Assembly: GCA_033002965.1 (NCBI GenBank) | Contig: JAURVB010013276.1 | Coordinates: forward strand, 21,668 to 85,667 | Length of the DNA stretch: 64,000 nt | Source: Piper betle | Taxonomy: Eukaryota; Streptophyta; Magnoliopsida; Piperales; Piperaceae | Reading direction: 5' to 3' | Part shown: in pieces, positions 38,101 through 51,299 of the stretch | Layout: the number at the start of each line of letters is the position of its first letter | Numbering within the stretch: position 1 is the first letter of the stretch | Notes under the pieces: generated by a model | What the model was told of the DNA's origin: nothing | Databases searched by the model: none | The model's input: only the letters and a program-made list of their open reading frames with translations | Program-made: the position numbers and the translations under genes

Positions 38101-39473
38101 TTCTTTGCTTGCTTGATTGCTTGCTTGATTACTAATTAAGATGCCTTTTTTCATTGCTTATTATTTCTTTTTTTTTAAAAAAAACTAATGACATTCTTTT
38201 TGAATTGTTTTATTTCAAAAAAAAACTTTTTTGGTCGTATCGCTTTTGTTGCTTTTCAATGCGGCTGCCCCAAGTAACCGCCATCAAAGATGATTACTTC
38301 CTTCAGTCAACCGCAAAAGAATATGCATCATTTCTTTCAATATATACATACACATATATAATCATCTTCAGAAAAACTCACCTCACCATTGTATACATCA
38401 ATCTTTATAAAATAAAAAATTGATCTGCATGCATGTTGATGGTTTATTTCTCTAGAGAAAGTTAGTACATGTGATGTATGGTTCTAGTATACGATTCCCT
38501 AAGTCAAGATTGGTCAAAACCTGGACCAAAGCTACAACTATATTGAGAGCATTTGCTTAAACACCTGCCTGCATACAAAGTAATTAAAACTCTTTCCTTC
38601 AAAAATAAAAAATAAAATATCCACTCTTTGTATTTATTTGAGACATAATCGACTGATTAAAATTTATTGCACGAGCACAGGGCTGGTTTAATTAAGATTC
38701 GAATCGATTAATTTGCTGCTTGGCATGTCAAACCTGTGTAGGACGTCCCTGCGTCGACGCAATGCATGAAATATTAGATTGATCTTTATTAGTGAGCCTA
38801 GCTAGATAGATTTGTGTAATTTATCAGTGTTTTGCTGATGCCTTCATATTTATGTTTAAGTTATACGATCAGTAGTTTGCTGACTGTCTTATATTTGCTT
38901 GAACGGAATTTGGATAGCTTGGGCCAAAAAACGAAATTTAGCAAAGTATAGAAATAGAAATTTTCAATTAATAAATGGCAGAAATTACGTACCTTTACAT
39001 TATGAACAAATAAATGATAGAAATATATATATATATATCCTTTGTTTTTGTATGCATTATTATATACGTCTGTACAGACAGATATTTTTGATATGCATGC
39101 GTGGGACCAAGCCATGTCTCCTTTTTATTAGTTGCCAACAGGAAAGGTGAGCTTGGTTCATTACTACCCCTGAGTATATAGACTGTATTTGTTGTCCAAG
39201 CGTATGGGTGTATATGAGCTGTTTCCAATCAACTTTTCCGCATACATTATTTGACGATAAATTGAGGCATCAACGTCAACCTTCAGATATTTTCCTTCCC
39301 AGTTTCCAAATTATTGTTGAAAATTTCATTCATTATCTTCTTCTCAGAAACTGGTCAAACGCAGAAACATTAAAATCGTTCAAGTTCTTGCTCCTTCATA
39401 GAAGTAACAATTCTCAGATCATAGCGCGATCATCTAGCAACCGTTTCCCAATCCTGCTGTTTCGTACATTTAC
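38101..39473. other. Divergent promoter region, no gene seen
   Basis: AT-rich spacer between the OBE4-like gene and the small plastid protein gene. GAGTATATAGAC (39172-39183) is a plausible TATA box for the downstream gene, about 295 bp before its ATG. Confidence 0.35.
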
Positions 39474-39836
39474 ATGGCTGCTCTTTCCATTCACCCCTCT
39501 TTTCAAGCTAAGAAAAGCTGTATCCACAAGTACAGCCCTGCAGCTTCAACATCAACTCCAACTTTCCTGATCTCTTGCCAAAGCCAAGGACCAGTTGAGC
39601 CGTCAGACACTCCCAAGGTGAAGACCAGAATGACTACTGCGAAAGCGAAGATGGTTGGACTCTACACCGAAGTTCATAAGATTGGGAAGCATTTGATAGA
39701 GAGCCTTAGCCCAAAGCAGAAAGGCGACTGGAAAGATGTGCTGTTGATGAGCTTCTCCTTTGCTGTTTATGTGTACATATCTCAGAAATTAGTGTGTGCG
39801 TACTGTGCTTGGCTTTCCATGTTCAACAAGTTCTAA
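39474..39836 (+). CDS. Small probable plastid membrane protein, unknown function
   Basis: A 120-residue single-exon frame. Residues 1-35 are Ser/Thr/Lys-rich and lack acids (MAALSIHPSFQAKKSC), like a chloroplast transit peptide. The middle is basic (VKTRMTTAKAKMVGLYTEVHKIGKHL). Residues 87-115 are hydrophobic (WKDVLLMSFSFAVYVYISQK), consistent with one membrane helix, followed by two cysteines. I do not recognise the family with certainty. The targeting pattern, the TATA box upstream and the clean frame support a real gene. It could be a small thylakoid or envelope protein, but that is inference. Confidence 0.65.
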   Translation: MAALSIHPSFQAKKSCIHKYSPAASTSTPTFLISCQSQGPVEPSDTPKVKTRMTTAKAKMVGLYTEVHKIGKHLIESLSPKQKGDWKDVLLMSFSFAVYVYISQKLVCAYCAWLSMFNKF

Positions 39837-40002
39837 TTTGTTAAACGGGGGCTTCTTTCTGGTTTCTATCCATCTTGTCTTTATTTAAAAACCTGATGTG
39901 GGATGTAATTACATATTTTATCTGTTTTAATCGAAACAAGATCTAAATCTTTCCCAAACTATCAAACTTTGCCACTCAGTCGTGCTTTAGAAACTGTGAT
40001 TC

Positions 40003-40083
40003 GTAAACCCAGAAAGAATCCATCGCATACAAAAAGGCCAATCGTAAGCCCAGAAAGAATCAACCACAAACAAAAAGGCCAAC
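40003..40083. repeat. 41-bp tandem duplication
   Basis: GTAAACCCAGAAAGAATC..AAAAAGGCCAA is repeated immediately as GTAAGCCCAGAAAGAATC..AAAAAGGCCAA. It lies in the gap 39837-40317, which otherwise shows nothing. Confidence 0.85.
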
Positions 40084-40317
40084 GTATTCTCCATACAATT
40101 TACGCTCAACCGTACACAACAATGCATACAACTGCTTGGAAAATATTATTTGAGCTTATTGCACTCTCCCCAAAGCCCGAAGGGCACTCTATCTTCTCAC
40201 ACAGCTGCTCTCTGATGAGATGAAATTGTCACAACACTAAATAGAAATTGGTATCTAGAATCCATTACAATCAGCAGCTTAATATTAGAAGATATATATG
40301 TTGCTCACGCAAACCCT

Positions 40318-40985
40318 TAATCGGCATTGCGTTTTTTGAAAAGACTACTAAATAAGGCCATTAACCACTGCCAAATTAGGATAAGCCAGTTCAATCGCTT
40401 AGGTTTGGGTTCAGGTCTAGGCCCAAATATTCCTTCGTAGATTTATTTCTGCTTTTGATAAACAGCTTTGTCCTGTTCTGCAAGTAGCCGGAGTTCTCTT
40501 GCAATTGTCTTATCTTCAGAAGCAAATTTCTAGGCTTTATCAAAGTCTTCTCGTGCTGAATCTGTCTGGCTTTTCCTCTTCTAAATAGTGCTTTCACATT
40601 ATTGTCATCTTCGGATAACACCCGATCCATTTTTGCATGATTAACAAAATTATCACCCTCACCTTTACGACTACTAAGGAATAGATAATTTTTACCCGCC
40701 ACCGCTCAAACCATCAAGAGGGTATCAGGAAGGCTCCACTACAAAATGTTCAAGTTTTGTTTTTTAAAGTTGGAATCATGACACTGCAGTTCATTTTGTT
40801 CAGTAGTTTGATAATGTTGTACACTACTAGCATTGTAGAACAACAAAATTGTAAGAAAGAAATGCACTGACCATGCGGCATTGTCCGATGGCTTCTTCAA
40901 ACCGATTTAGCTTTATCAAACAGCCATGTCGAGAAGGCAGGGGTTCTTCATGGCTAGGGCCATATCCCTATACTTCCCAAATAGT
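40318..40985 (-). pseudogene. TWD1: 3' remnant of a TWISTED DWARF1 (FKBP42) gene
   Basis: On the minus strand, 40985-40870 reads DMALAMKNPCLL then, in a shifted frame, LIKLNRFEEAIGQC. After an intron, about 40630-40318 reads VLSEDDNNVKALFRRGKA, RELRLLAEQDKAVYQKQK, IYEGIFGPRPEPKPK and NWLILIWQWLMALFSSLFKK to a stop at 40318. These are the last TPR motif, the linker and the C-terminal membrane anchor of FKBP42/TWD1, an immunophilin that binds HSP90 and ABCB auxin transporters. Stops, frameshifts and the absence of the FKBP domain and upstream exons show that it is a truncated pseudogene. Confidence 0.8.
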
Positions 40986-43579
40986 TAAAGAAGATACAGT
41001 ACATTCTTCACAAACTGCAACACAATTTTGAACATTAAAAGATGGTAAAGACTAAACAACCTATAACACATAAAAATACTAAAGAAGAAGAGGGAGAACA
41101 CAGCTGACGTGAAATAGCAAGTTCGAAATTACAAATAACAGGCGAAAAACCAATTGTCCGATTTAACTTTCTAGGACCTTGAGCTGCGGCCAATGGGCAA
41201 GCTTGAACTTGGTCGAGCAACGAGCTGTACCCAAATCAACACCAAACAAGATGCGCCCTAAGGTTTCGTTCTTTTTCTTATTTTTTCAGTCCAAGCTTGA
41301 TTAATGCATAATAATCACTCTAACAACCGTACTGTGGTCTAATTCTACTGTAAATCTTGGAGCTAGCAACAGGCCCAGCAACAAAACGATCCGATAATCA
41401 ATCACCCAAAAAAGAATTAAAAATTCTACGATTCTCTCACCTTCATTCTGATCTGAAACATTTTTAAAGAAAAGATTGAACAGACATCCTCAATTCATTT
41501 TTTTAAATCAAAAATAAAAAATCTAACCCCTAGCAACCGGAGTCAAGCACGCTCGAAAATGATTGAAGTACCGTTGCCACGAGCGGGCTGATCCCTTCCA
41601 TCGTCCACGTGGGCAAGCGAAAATTGCCAAGCATCCAGCACATATCGCAATAACCACAATTGGTCAACGATTTTTGTGCAATACGAAATCCAGTTGTAGA
41701 AATCAAACTCTGTTGGATACCGGGATCATCGATATAGAAGTAGACTAATCAAGGGAAGATTCGTGCTTGAATCGCCGGCGGAGGCTTCGAGAGGGGTGCA
41801 CGGCTGAAAAGGTGGCTTGGGGCGGTTGGGCGGATGAAAAGAAATGGGTTGTTAGTGAACTTAATGTGGGATGTAAAATCTACATTAATGTGGGTTGGTG
41901 TAACTGTGAATTGAAACATGAATACGATTCACGCACCCCACGTCCGATTACCACCCATCACCCAAATCAACACTGGAAAACCGTGAATCAGATTAAACAC
42001 TTCCCAGTGTGATCATTCTTGATTCACGCTACACGAACTGCCTCTCTCCTTCCACTCCAATGCCCTCTTCCCTCTTCTGCAAAATTCCCACGTATGTTTT
42101 GTTGTATCTCATATAATCTCAATTACTATGGTTAAGGATTCATGAAAATAGATAACTGAGTGCATCTGATCACATCAAATAGTTGAATTTTTTTTACCTT
42201 TTTTCTGTTTTAACTTTACACTGTTCCGCAATTTCAACTTCGTTAGTTGCATTAATTTAAGGTGCACTTTGGTTTGTCTTGCCTTGTTTCATTCTGTAAA
42301 TTTTTTTTTTATTGTCACGGTTGATTATCTTTTGATATAATTTGTTAAAGTTTTCAAGCAAAACTTTATTAATAAGTAGCTTTGGTTGTCTTAATAAAAT
42401 TTGGCAGCATGGATGGGAATAAAGTTTACATCCCCTTTGCCGGCATTTTTAACATTCGAAACATTTTCGAGTTTCTGGAAATGCAAGGTATGACAGTTGC
42501 TGCATTTGAAAATAATAAGTTGCTGCAATTTTCTATAAAATCATTGATTTATATGTCCAACTGAAACCCATTTAATATATATGCTTTCTGATTCTTTGTT
42601 TCTTATTTATTGTTCTATACATTTGTTAGGACCGATCTTGAGGAAACCTCGTAGATTGCACACTTTGTTAAGAAGTGAAAAGAGTTAATTTTTTCTTTGG
42701 AATTAGAAAAAAACCATTTATTCTCACTGTAATACAAAATTTGGCTTGTTTTGCGCACGAAAGTAATTATGAACCTGTTAACTTGCAAGTAGTTTGTTAT
42801 TTATATATTGAATTTTGATTTGAGTGGATCTTCAGCTCAAACGGTGGAATCGCTTACGAGGAGATGGTGATTCAATCCCACCAGGATCTTATTCACTTAA
42901 TTAAAAGCCCTGTATTTAAATTTTGTTTAGTTATATTTTGTTTAATTAATAGTGACTCCTCTGTATTTGAAGGTATTGTGATCTTTATTTGAAGGTATTA
43001 TGATGATATTGCTGCTTATATTTTAAAAAAACTAATACAATTTTGTAGGTTTGGTTTTAATAAGTACGATATAAAATCTTAAAATAATATCGTAGTTGAA
43101 TTTGTAGAATTAAAGATATTGATCACAATTAATTAATTTGTTTGAATGACATTTAAAGTGAACCTTATTTAAATTCATCATTAAGAATAATCCAATTTAT
43201 AGTGGATTACCATTCATGCTGAAAATGTAAATTGCATTCCCAATTCCACCAACCCCTTTTAATGAACAACTATATTTTGGGAGGGGAAGAAGAAAATCGA
43301 TCTTGATCATGTCCAACACAGCTTGAACAAAGTTTATTTACATACATTTTCTTTTTTTGCCAACAATGGGACTTGTTTCATGTTTGTGTTCAGTTATCTG
43401 TACGTTGGGAATGTTGTGGAACTATGGTTACCGGTAGATTGTTGTTTTATTTACTCCGCACAGGAAAATCATCATCACATCCGTAGCACAGAAACAAAAT
43501 TCAACAAAAAGAAAAAGTAGGCAAAGTCGAAGTTGGCCATGATTATCTTAATTAAGTCTAAAGACTCCAACTACAGTTT
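40986..43579. other. Intergenic, no gene seen
   Basis: AT-rich DNA with short chance frames. The stretch 42838-42900 (GATCTTCAGCTCAAACGG..GGTGATTCAATCCCACC) is tRNA-like only in its T-arm. No complete feature seen. Confidence 0.4.
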
Positions 43580-43641
43580 TTAGAAGAGCTGGGGATGTGC
43601 TGATCTGCCATTCCTGATCGACGCCGACTGGGAATTGTTGC

Positions 43642-46480
43642 CTAGATCGCCGAGGGGCCGTCGACATGGTGTACCCGGACCGTCAGGATTCCTGCTTGGT
43701 TGGTCCGATCCCTCCTCCTTGTCTCTCTTTCCACTATGGACCGGCAAGTTTTCCTTGAGCGGGCAGGCGAGCACCCGCTTCTCCTTCTCTTTGTGAGAGC
43801 GCTGCAATGTTTTTGAGAGCCGTCCAGCTTTGCCACACCCCATGCAGTTTGAATGTCGACCACAGGCTTATCTTCATTGCTCCTACGTTTTCTCACCGTC
43901 ATCATCTCGGTTTGGAGCTCTGAAACGTGCTTCTCCAGTTCCATCGCTTTAGTTTCAGCTCTTTTGGCCCTCTGTTTCCACTCCTGCATCTGAAATTGTG
44001 CATTTGCTAACATACAGGTTAATTGGTTGATGTTGGACAAATCAAAGAGCTAGTGAAAATTGGTTAATGAATGAAAATTACGTCGGATTTTGTTGTCTGC
44101 AGCCTTGAATGAGACTCTATAGCCCGCCGCCGCCATTTATCTTTGGATGCTTGGAGCTCTATCATCTCCTCTCTGACTTGGCCAAGCATGGCTTGTAACT
44201 GAGTCCATTGCTCAGTCTCTGCTCTCACCTGATCCACTATCTTCTTTACTATTGACTTGCACCTTCCTGAGCACACTCCCCTATCCTCTCCGCACCGTTT
44301 CTCCTGCAAGTGATCCCATTCTATCAGAACATGCAACAAACTAGAAAAGTAACCAACTTCTCCTCCCGTTCAAACATGATTGGTAATAGACTTTAAGAGA
44401 CCCAAAATTGGGAATTAAGAAAGCAAACTAGAAAAGTCTGCGCACAATTTATGGCGCATAACTACAAAAACTCTGCTCATGAAGTACACCACAAGGGAGT
44501 CCGCGGATGCACATGCAAGCTAGCAAGCATCCCCCTACCTTTGCAGTGGCTCATCCCTTGCACATTAATGTAAAGCTGGGGAACACCCTGCCAATCTTGG
44601 CCAGTCTGGTCTTCGGCTTGGAAGAAGGACCACCACTGAACCAGTATCAGGCTTCATTAAACACAACAAGAGCATGTCGAGTTACTGAGACCAGACCCAG
44701 AACCAACTGTTTCCTTTCCACATATGAATACATCAATTACTAATCGCAGTTTCTTGCCTGAGGCTGTGGCCGGACTTCGGAATCTGGGAATTTGGTTTTC
44801 ACCAGAGCTGCGGCCGAACTGGCTGCGCTTGTGGTGGTGGCGGTGCCACCCAGGAGACCACCGTACTCTTCCATCCTCTCGAGCATTCCCTTGGAAAGTC
44901 CCTCCATTTTTCTCCTAATGGTTTCCACCTAATTCGTAGAAAATGACCAGAATCAAGTTAATATGAGCAGAGTCAGCCATGTTGATTGATGGGGAATGAG
45001 TTGATTAATCTTCGAAGAAGAATGTTTCCTTGGACTGGTAGCACACGTTGTGATGATCAGTTCCGGACTACCTCATCAAATAGTTATTGCTTGCTCTATG
45101 AATGAACGAGCAGGATCGAAGTTTCAGAGTACAAGTAAAGTAGCCTTTGCAGTTCTCCTCAAAGTGAACAGGCAAAGCATTAAAGTGAATAATAATGTCA
45201 ACTTCGTTTATTCAAAATTTGTCAAAGAATAGTTCGCCGTATAAGGAAGATTGTTTGCTTAAGAAGACGGCCATCTGATGAACATGAATTCAAAGTTTTT
45301 TTATCTAAACAGTACTATTGGCAGTAAACAAAAATGGAGTTGGGAAGAAGTACAATTAAAAATAGAAACTATGGATGTTTCAAGGCCGTCTACATGTGGA
45401 AGATGATGATAATGATGGGATGATGATGAGTGAAGGTAAAGAGACAAATTAACCAGATTCATCTTACATCGGCAAGCCGGGATTTTTTGCCAGAGACGAC
45501 CTTCTCCGACGTTCCATGGCTCCCCAGGCTGGCCTCCGCCAGCTCCCGAATCTCCCTTATGCACCTCTTCTCTTCCGCATGCTCCTCTTCCGTTGGACAC
45601 AGTTTCTCCATTCTCCTCCGCAAGGCAGGAGCTTTCTTGTCAAAGTTGCAGCACTTTCTGGCCTCTCCGCCACCTCTGGGGCTCCTCTGCAGCCCCTCCA
45701 GCTTCTCCTGCAACTCTTGAATCTCCTCCTCCAATATGAGACCCGCATTTTCCCCTTCAGATATCATACTCTGACTCTAAGCCAAAATGCAGTCAAACCA
45801 GACTATTTCAGAACAAAAATGTGTTAAGTAAAGTCAAATTTATTGGCTTCTTTTAGTAGAACAGGAAAAGTAAGTAAGTACAAATTCAGTAGTAGCTAGA
45901 CAAGCCTTCAAAATGAGTGGCATACCGATTATTGAAGAAGCTACTATGACAAAGTAGGCAATAGATGGTTTTAGAGAAGAGGGGAAAAAGGAAAAATGGT
46001 GCAAAATTTTTGGACGAAACCAAGTTTGAAGAACAAACCAACCAGAGTAAGAGCCTGTACGGCAGACTTCATGGCCTTCTCCGTCTGCACCCTGTTCCTC
46101 TCACGTTTCTTCAGAGCAACCTCCCTCTCCATCCTCAAGAAGTGGCATTCGGCCCGGAGGAATTCCGCCTGGAACCTCCACTCCTCCTCGGTGCCGCCTG
46201 CTGTACCGGCGCCGCTCGTACGCGAACCCCGACCTTGTCCGCCGGCGCCCAGCACGCCAGACATGTCGGAGGAGGAGCTGAGAACGACCACCGGGACACC
46301 GCCGTGTGCGAACGCTCGTTCCTGGTCGAAAAGAGACCACAGCTTTCCCTGCCGCCGGGCTACACCTCCGTTCTTGCTTGCCGTCTTCGCCGGCTTAGCT
46401 CGCCGGAGGCGGCGGGGGAGGTGGATGATCTTGGGACTGGGCGGTGGAGGCGGGTGCCATCTGGGCCTCCTCGTCGTCAT
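43642..46480 (-). CDS. Plant coiled-coil protein (myosin-heavy-chain-like annotation), five exons
   Basis: Exons, all in phase 0: 46480-46043, 45770-45468, 44928-44758, 44303-44082 and 43989-43642. They encode EEEWRFQAEFLRAECHFLR, LEEEIQELQEKLEGLQ, RRKMEGLSKGMLERMEEYGG, CSGRCKSIVKKIVDQVRAETEQW and MQEWKQRAKRAETKAMELEKHVSELQ: successive coiled-coil blocks of an uncharacterised plant family often labelled myosin-heavy-chain-related. Intron 3 has a GCAAGA donor (GC-AG type). In the last exon the conserved tail (LSKTLQRSHKEKEKRVL.CPLKEN) lies in another frame running to 43580, so one base appears missing near 43843. The predicted last 50 or so residues are therefore out of frame. The start is uncertain. 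Function unknown; possibly cytoskeletal. Confidence 0.75.
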
Positions 46481-47128
46481 CTCTTCAAAGAACGACCACC
46501 TCCGGGTCCGACGTTGAGCGGTTTGCCGGGCATTCGAGGCGGTCTACCGACGGGGGGAAGCGGTTTGACGAGAGAGGCAAAGCGTGCTTCCTTTCACGTT
46601 GAGCATAAAAGAGCTGCGGCGGGCTTAAGTAGCGGACATGTTTGAACTTTTTTGTTTACATAAAAAATAAAATTATGCTTGTTTCAATTTTGAGCTCCTT
46701 TTCCAAATATTGTCTTGGAATGGAAGCACATGTAGTGGGCAGAGGAGACAAGTATTGCCGTTGCATGTTTTACCGTTTTGTTTACAAAAATCAAGGACAC
46801 TTTTCGCTTTTCTCATTGGAAAATGTCTCTAAATTAAACTCAAGTATCAAGTGCATGGAGTTCAATTTAGTTAATCAAAATGACCAACTTGGTTGAAACT
46901 GTGCTTGATTATCAGGAAGAAGAAGGTGCAAGGATCTGGGGTTTTACTTTCTTGGGTTTTTACGAGAGAAGGTTCAATATGCCGTACGTGATAATGTTGA
47001 AAAGCAATGTTCATAATACATAATAAACGAGAGAGATCAGTGAGCCCGAGCATGAAAGGGGCAAAAGGAATCATTTCATTTAAACTCGAATTCAAAGAAA
47101 AACTCTATTGAATTTCTAGTCAAGAATA

Positions 47129-47165
<37 letters not shown>

Positions 47166-50100
47166 GGGTACAACGGTTTTATTGAACAAGGCAACAAGGT
47201 TTGCATATAATAAGACCATGTCCACGGCTTTTATAAAGGGGGGAGCTAGAAGAGGAATACAAGTTGGGAAAAAAACACAACAACTATAAGTTAATTTGTA
47301 TCTTACATGCTCGGGGCCGTCATTTATGGGAGTACGATATATAGTCGATAGATAGATCAGAGTAAGTAAATTAAGGCGCACAGTAAAAAAATACGTAGAA
47401 AATGACATAACAACATGTCCCAAACCAGAAAGCAAATAGAAGCTACACAAATATATATAGAATGCAACACTTGGTACAACATGTATAGACTTGCCCCACT
47501 CCTAATAATGCCCCGGAGGCGGGTTCCTTGGTCCTCGTAGGATGAATCTAATGAGAAATATTATTAAAAACCCACGTGTGTATATACAGTTGTTTATTTT
47601 ATAAGACAAAAAATGAAGAAATATTGTTAATCAATCAAATTGGCACTCAACAATTTCGTACGACAGCCAAAAAAAAAAGGCGTTCCAGGTTGTCAAAAAA
47701 GAAGGTCTGTGATGTTTCAGAGAGGCTCGCGTGTAGCTGACAAAGCTGAGACCAGAAACGAATTTCGGAGGCACACAGCTGCCACGTAAGCGCGCGGTCC
47801 ACCGCGTCTTTTCAAGGGAGTGGGACCCTCATGGGAAGAGACCGCAGTTGCCGCCAATTAACGAGTGACCGTTCCGTCGAAGTTGTGGTTATTTGCCTTT
47901 CGACAGTCCTCTTTTTTTTTTTAATATTTCCGACTTACTTTAATTCATCCATCAATCATACAACACAAACAAAAGAGTCGCGTTTTTGGGCCATATTTTC
48001 TTCAAACAAGCGCTCTCCCTCATTGACTCCGGCACTCACATTCCCGCCGGCTCCTCCTCCTATACCAGTTTTGAATTATATACCAATTTTATGTTGGCCT
48101 ACTGTATATATATATATATATAATAATACTACGCCACAACAGGTTCGACAGCTTAGTTAATGGTGTAGTAAGAGAGTTTTGGGGGGCGGAATGTAACGGG
48201 GAACACGAAAGATGCTTCTCCCTATTCATCTTCCTGTTCGAGTTCCAGGGAGGCTGTTAATGATGTACGATTTATGAAGGGTAAAATCACATCACACGTT
48301 CTGTCTCATCATTTCTATTCATTCTCATCATTTCTATTCATTCGTTTGTTCGCGGCCGCTCTTCCTTTCAATTTTCTGTTCTTCTTAGAAGAGAAGATAA
48401 AAACATGCATCCCTCCGTCTCTAGCAACTACATCTATCCAGTTTACGTTCATTCAAATGAAATACTAAAAAACATCTCTCAATCAGTTTCCTTCGTGGCG
48501 ATTGAAATAAATTCAAGTTTTTTTGAGTTATATATATTTGTGAGTTATATCAAATCATGTATGATACTCTCCTCCGTCAAGTAATAAAAGGAGATGTGAA
48601 AAGATGCAACTTGTCCTTGCGGTCATTTATTGATAGAACTTTTGTCCTCTTCGTCTTGGTTTTATTTGCCCCATGCACATTGTGCTCCCGCCCCCACCCT
48701 TACCCACCTCTCCTGTTTTATTTTTTATTTTACAACCGCGACGTCATCGTACAAACTCGAGTTCAAAATCTTTATGAGTCGCATCAACATCAACTAATGC
48801 CAGAGCTTATCAGCATAAGATATACACGCATGTATACAGCATAGAATTATAAAGGTTTAACATATTCAAATTGAGTACTTCATAATTACTTAATGTGACG
48901 CTCAGAGCGCGCAAGTGAAGGGATTAATTAATTATTCGTCGAGATCAAGTTGAAGATTCATTTGGCATGTAGCTAATAGAAGGACCTTTTTCTTCAGGTT
49001 TGAACCAGCTCGGAAGTATCAAAATATGGCTGCTGAGCCTTGATTCCGAACTTATTTGCAGTAAAGACACGAGATGAGGAAACAAAGCACAGTTACATGA
49101 CAATGGAAGTTGTGCTGGGGAAAAAGAGAATAATGTTTCCGTGCTTTGCCTTCAAATTATTGGACTGCATCAGATCGAGAATACCCGAGTCCCAGCTTTT
49201 GAATTATTACTAACCCTGCTCTATGCTGGGATACATTTCATTTCAAGCACTCATATGAGAAACGTCAACAACTAATATTCTTTCAATGGCATTGTTTTAA
49301 TTTTGATCGTTTTTCAAAGTATATAATTAAATTGTCCAAACTCCGAAGCTTTTAAGTGACCGTTGCGGAATCCATTAGAGCAAACTATACCTGCATGCAA
49401 CTGTCATGAAGCCAGGGTGAAGGAAATGAATGTAAACGGGATAATGCTGATCCAAAGCTGATATGGAGAATTCCAGTTTCAATATATGCACCCCATGGCA
49501 AGGATATTGCTAATTGATATTTTCACTTTTAAGGATTTTGTGGGTAGGATCCATTGCATTGCATTTTTCACGGCGTATCCATGAACCACTTCGGTGAATG
49601 TTGTATGTCATTTAGCCAAATGTCCTTTGCTGGTGTTCACGAGTAATTGATGGATCACATCAAGTAATTATATAATATATTGATGTATTACGAAAGAAGA
49701 TTTTGAAGGAAGAACCGGTTGACAATGTCAAATCATCACGAACCAGTCGGCGGCATAATAAAATCGATCGACAAGTTTCAGTATATATATATGAACTGCC
49801 TCTTAGATTTTTTAATCTATAATATGTCAAAATCTTGGCCTTTTTCTTCGACCAGGGTTGATCTGACAAAATCAGTCTGATGCTCCGATTCAAAATGGGC
49901 ATGTCAATCAGAACTAGTTGAATAAAGTAGACACAAATAATGTTGGTTGAAGAACAAAGTTAATGAATGGGCAATATTCACTCGCCAATTACTTTATAGA
50001 AGACAATAAATAAAGTGCATAAGGCTCAAGTACCAAGGGTCAACCCTTACCAATATGCCTAAGCCGAAGAAGCTAGATTCCTGTTAATAAAATGAAGAAA

Positions 50101-51299
50101 GCTCAGAAATCTTGTTTATAAAATGAAGAAGCTCAGAATCTTGTTTGAAGATTCGGGTTTGAAGAGTAAAACTTACCTTCTTAAAATGTATGGGTCTAAC
50201 TTCACGGGATTACATGGCCTTTCAGCAAAGCCATCTATACTAGATATATGGATATTTAAAGATCAAGCTAAACTTATATGTTTGTCATTAATTTGTTGAG
50301 AAGATATGTGGGGATGCATGTGTATCTACATATGACCCAAAAATAAGATGTTGTAGACTAAGTGGCACTGTTCTTGCAGGATTTTTATACTGCTGTTGAT
50401 GTTAGAGTAACCAATTGCTTGAAGTTTATGTGTCTGCAGACACATTCACAAAGGACAAGAGAGATGGAACAACTTAGTGAACAGTTGTTACATGACAAAC
50501 TTGGAATAACTTACTTGGAAAAAGTATGGTTCCCTGGGCAAGTTAACTCGTTCCAACTAATTTTTGACAAACATGTTTCACATACTTGTCTTCAAATGAT
50601 GATATCAGATGATGATATCCACTTGTATTTCGAACCAACGTTTTGGTGCAAACAACAACCACATTTTATTTTCCTATTTTAAACTACTCATCTCTATTTA
50701 AATGGGGAGCAATGTGGAATCTCCGATTCATTCCTTCCATTCACCGAGCAACAGGGTTTTGATAACGTTTATGATTGAAAGACAGTACTCTCAAATTTGT
50801 GGTATGGCACTCGCACTTTAAAATTGTTTTTCATTACTCTTTGCAAGACTTGCAATAACAAGTTAACGAAGATGATTCCAAACCTAGAAAAAGGCAGACC
50901 TCTTGAATTTGAATCCTCTTCACACCCAGATTTCCAGATCTTCAGGCCTCAGGCCCTGAGCACTGGTCTGGATCGACCACATTGAGCTTTTTTTTTATAG
51001 AATTCAGGGAAAACATATTTTTGCTGGATAGATGAAATAAAAGGAGACTAAGAAGATGTTTAGTCTACATCAGAATAACTGCAATATAATTAAAATGGGA
51101 AGTTGCAATGTGGGAGGTTCCCTCTGCATGATGTAAATAAACCTAGTTTGGAAGTTAATTGACGTCTCTAGCCGGTGATCATAGCATTATTGGTCGAAGC
51201 TCCTCAGACACAATGATCAGTTCTTCCTACCTTTATATATGCATATGGAAAGTTTATATGAATTACGCCTCATGTACCTTTATATATATATATATATAT
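46481..51299. other. Long gene-free interval
   Basis: AT-rich DNA with a (TA)n tract at 47132-47160, shorter ones near 48109-48122 and 49782-49790, and no recognisable coding exon, RNA gene or complete transposon. The 106-codon frame at 50362-50682 has no recognised motif. A promoter for the coiled-coil gene should lie just right of 46480. Confidence 0.4.
47132..47160. repeat. (TA)n microsatellite
   Basis: Perfect TA run followed by GAGAGG. Confidence 0.9.

Noticed and set aside
42838..42900. tRNA-like sequence with a plausible T-arm
   Set aside because: No pairing acceptor stem or D-stem and no clear anticodon loop; at most an old tRNA-derived fragment.
47831..48160. 109-codon frame following a GC-box-like stretch
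   Set aside because: Crosses a TA repeat, with no family resemblance.
50362..50682. 106-codon open frame
   Set aside because: No recognised motif, no splice or promoter context, and AT-rich composition like its surroundings.
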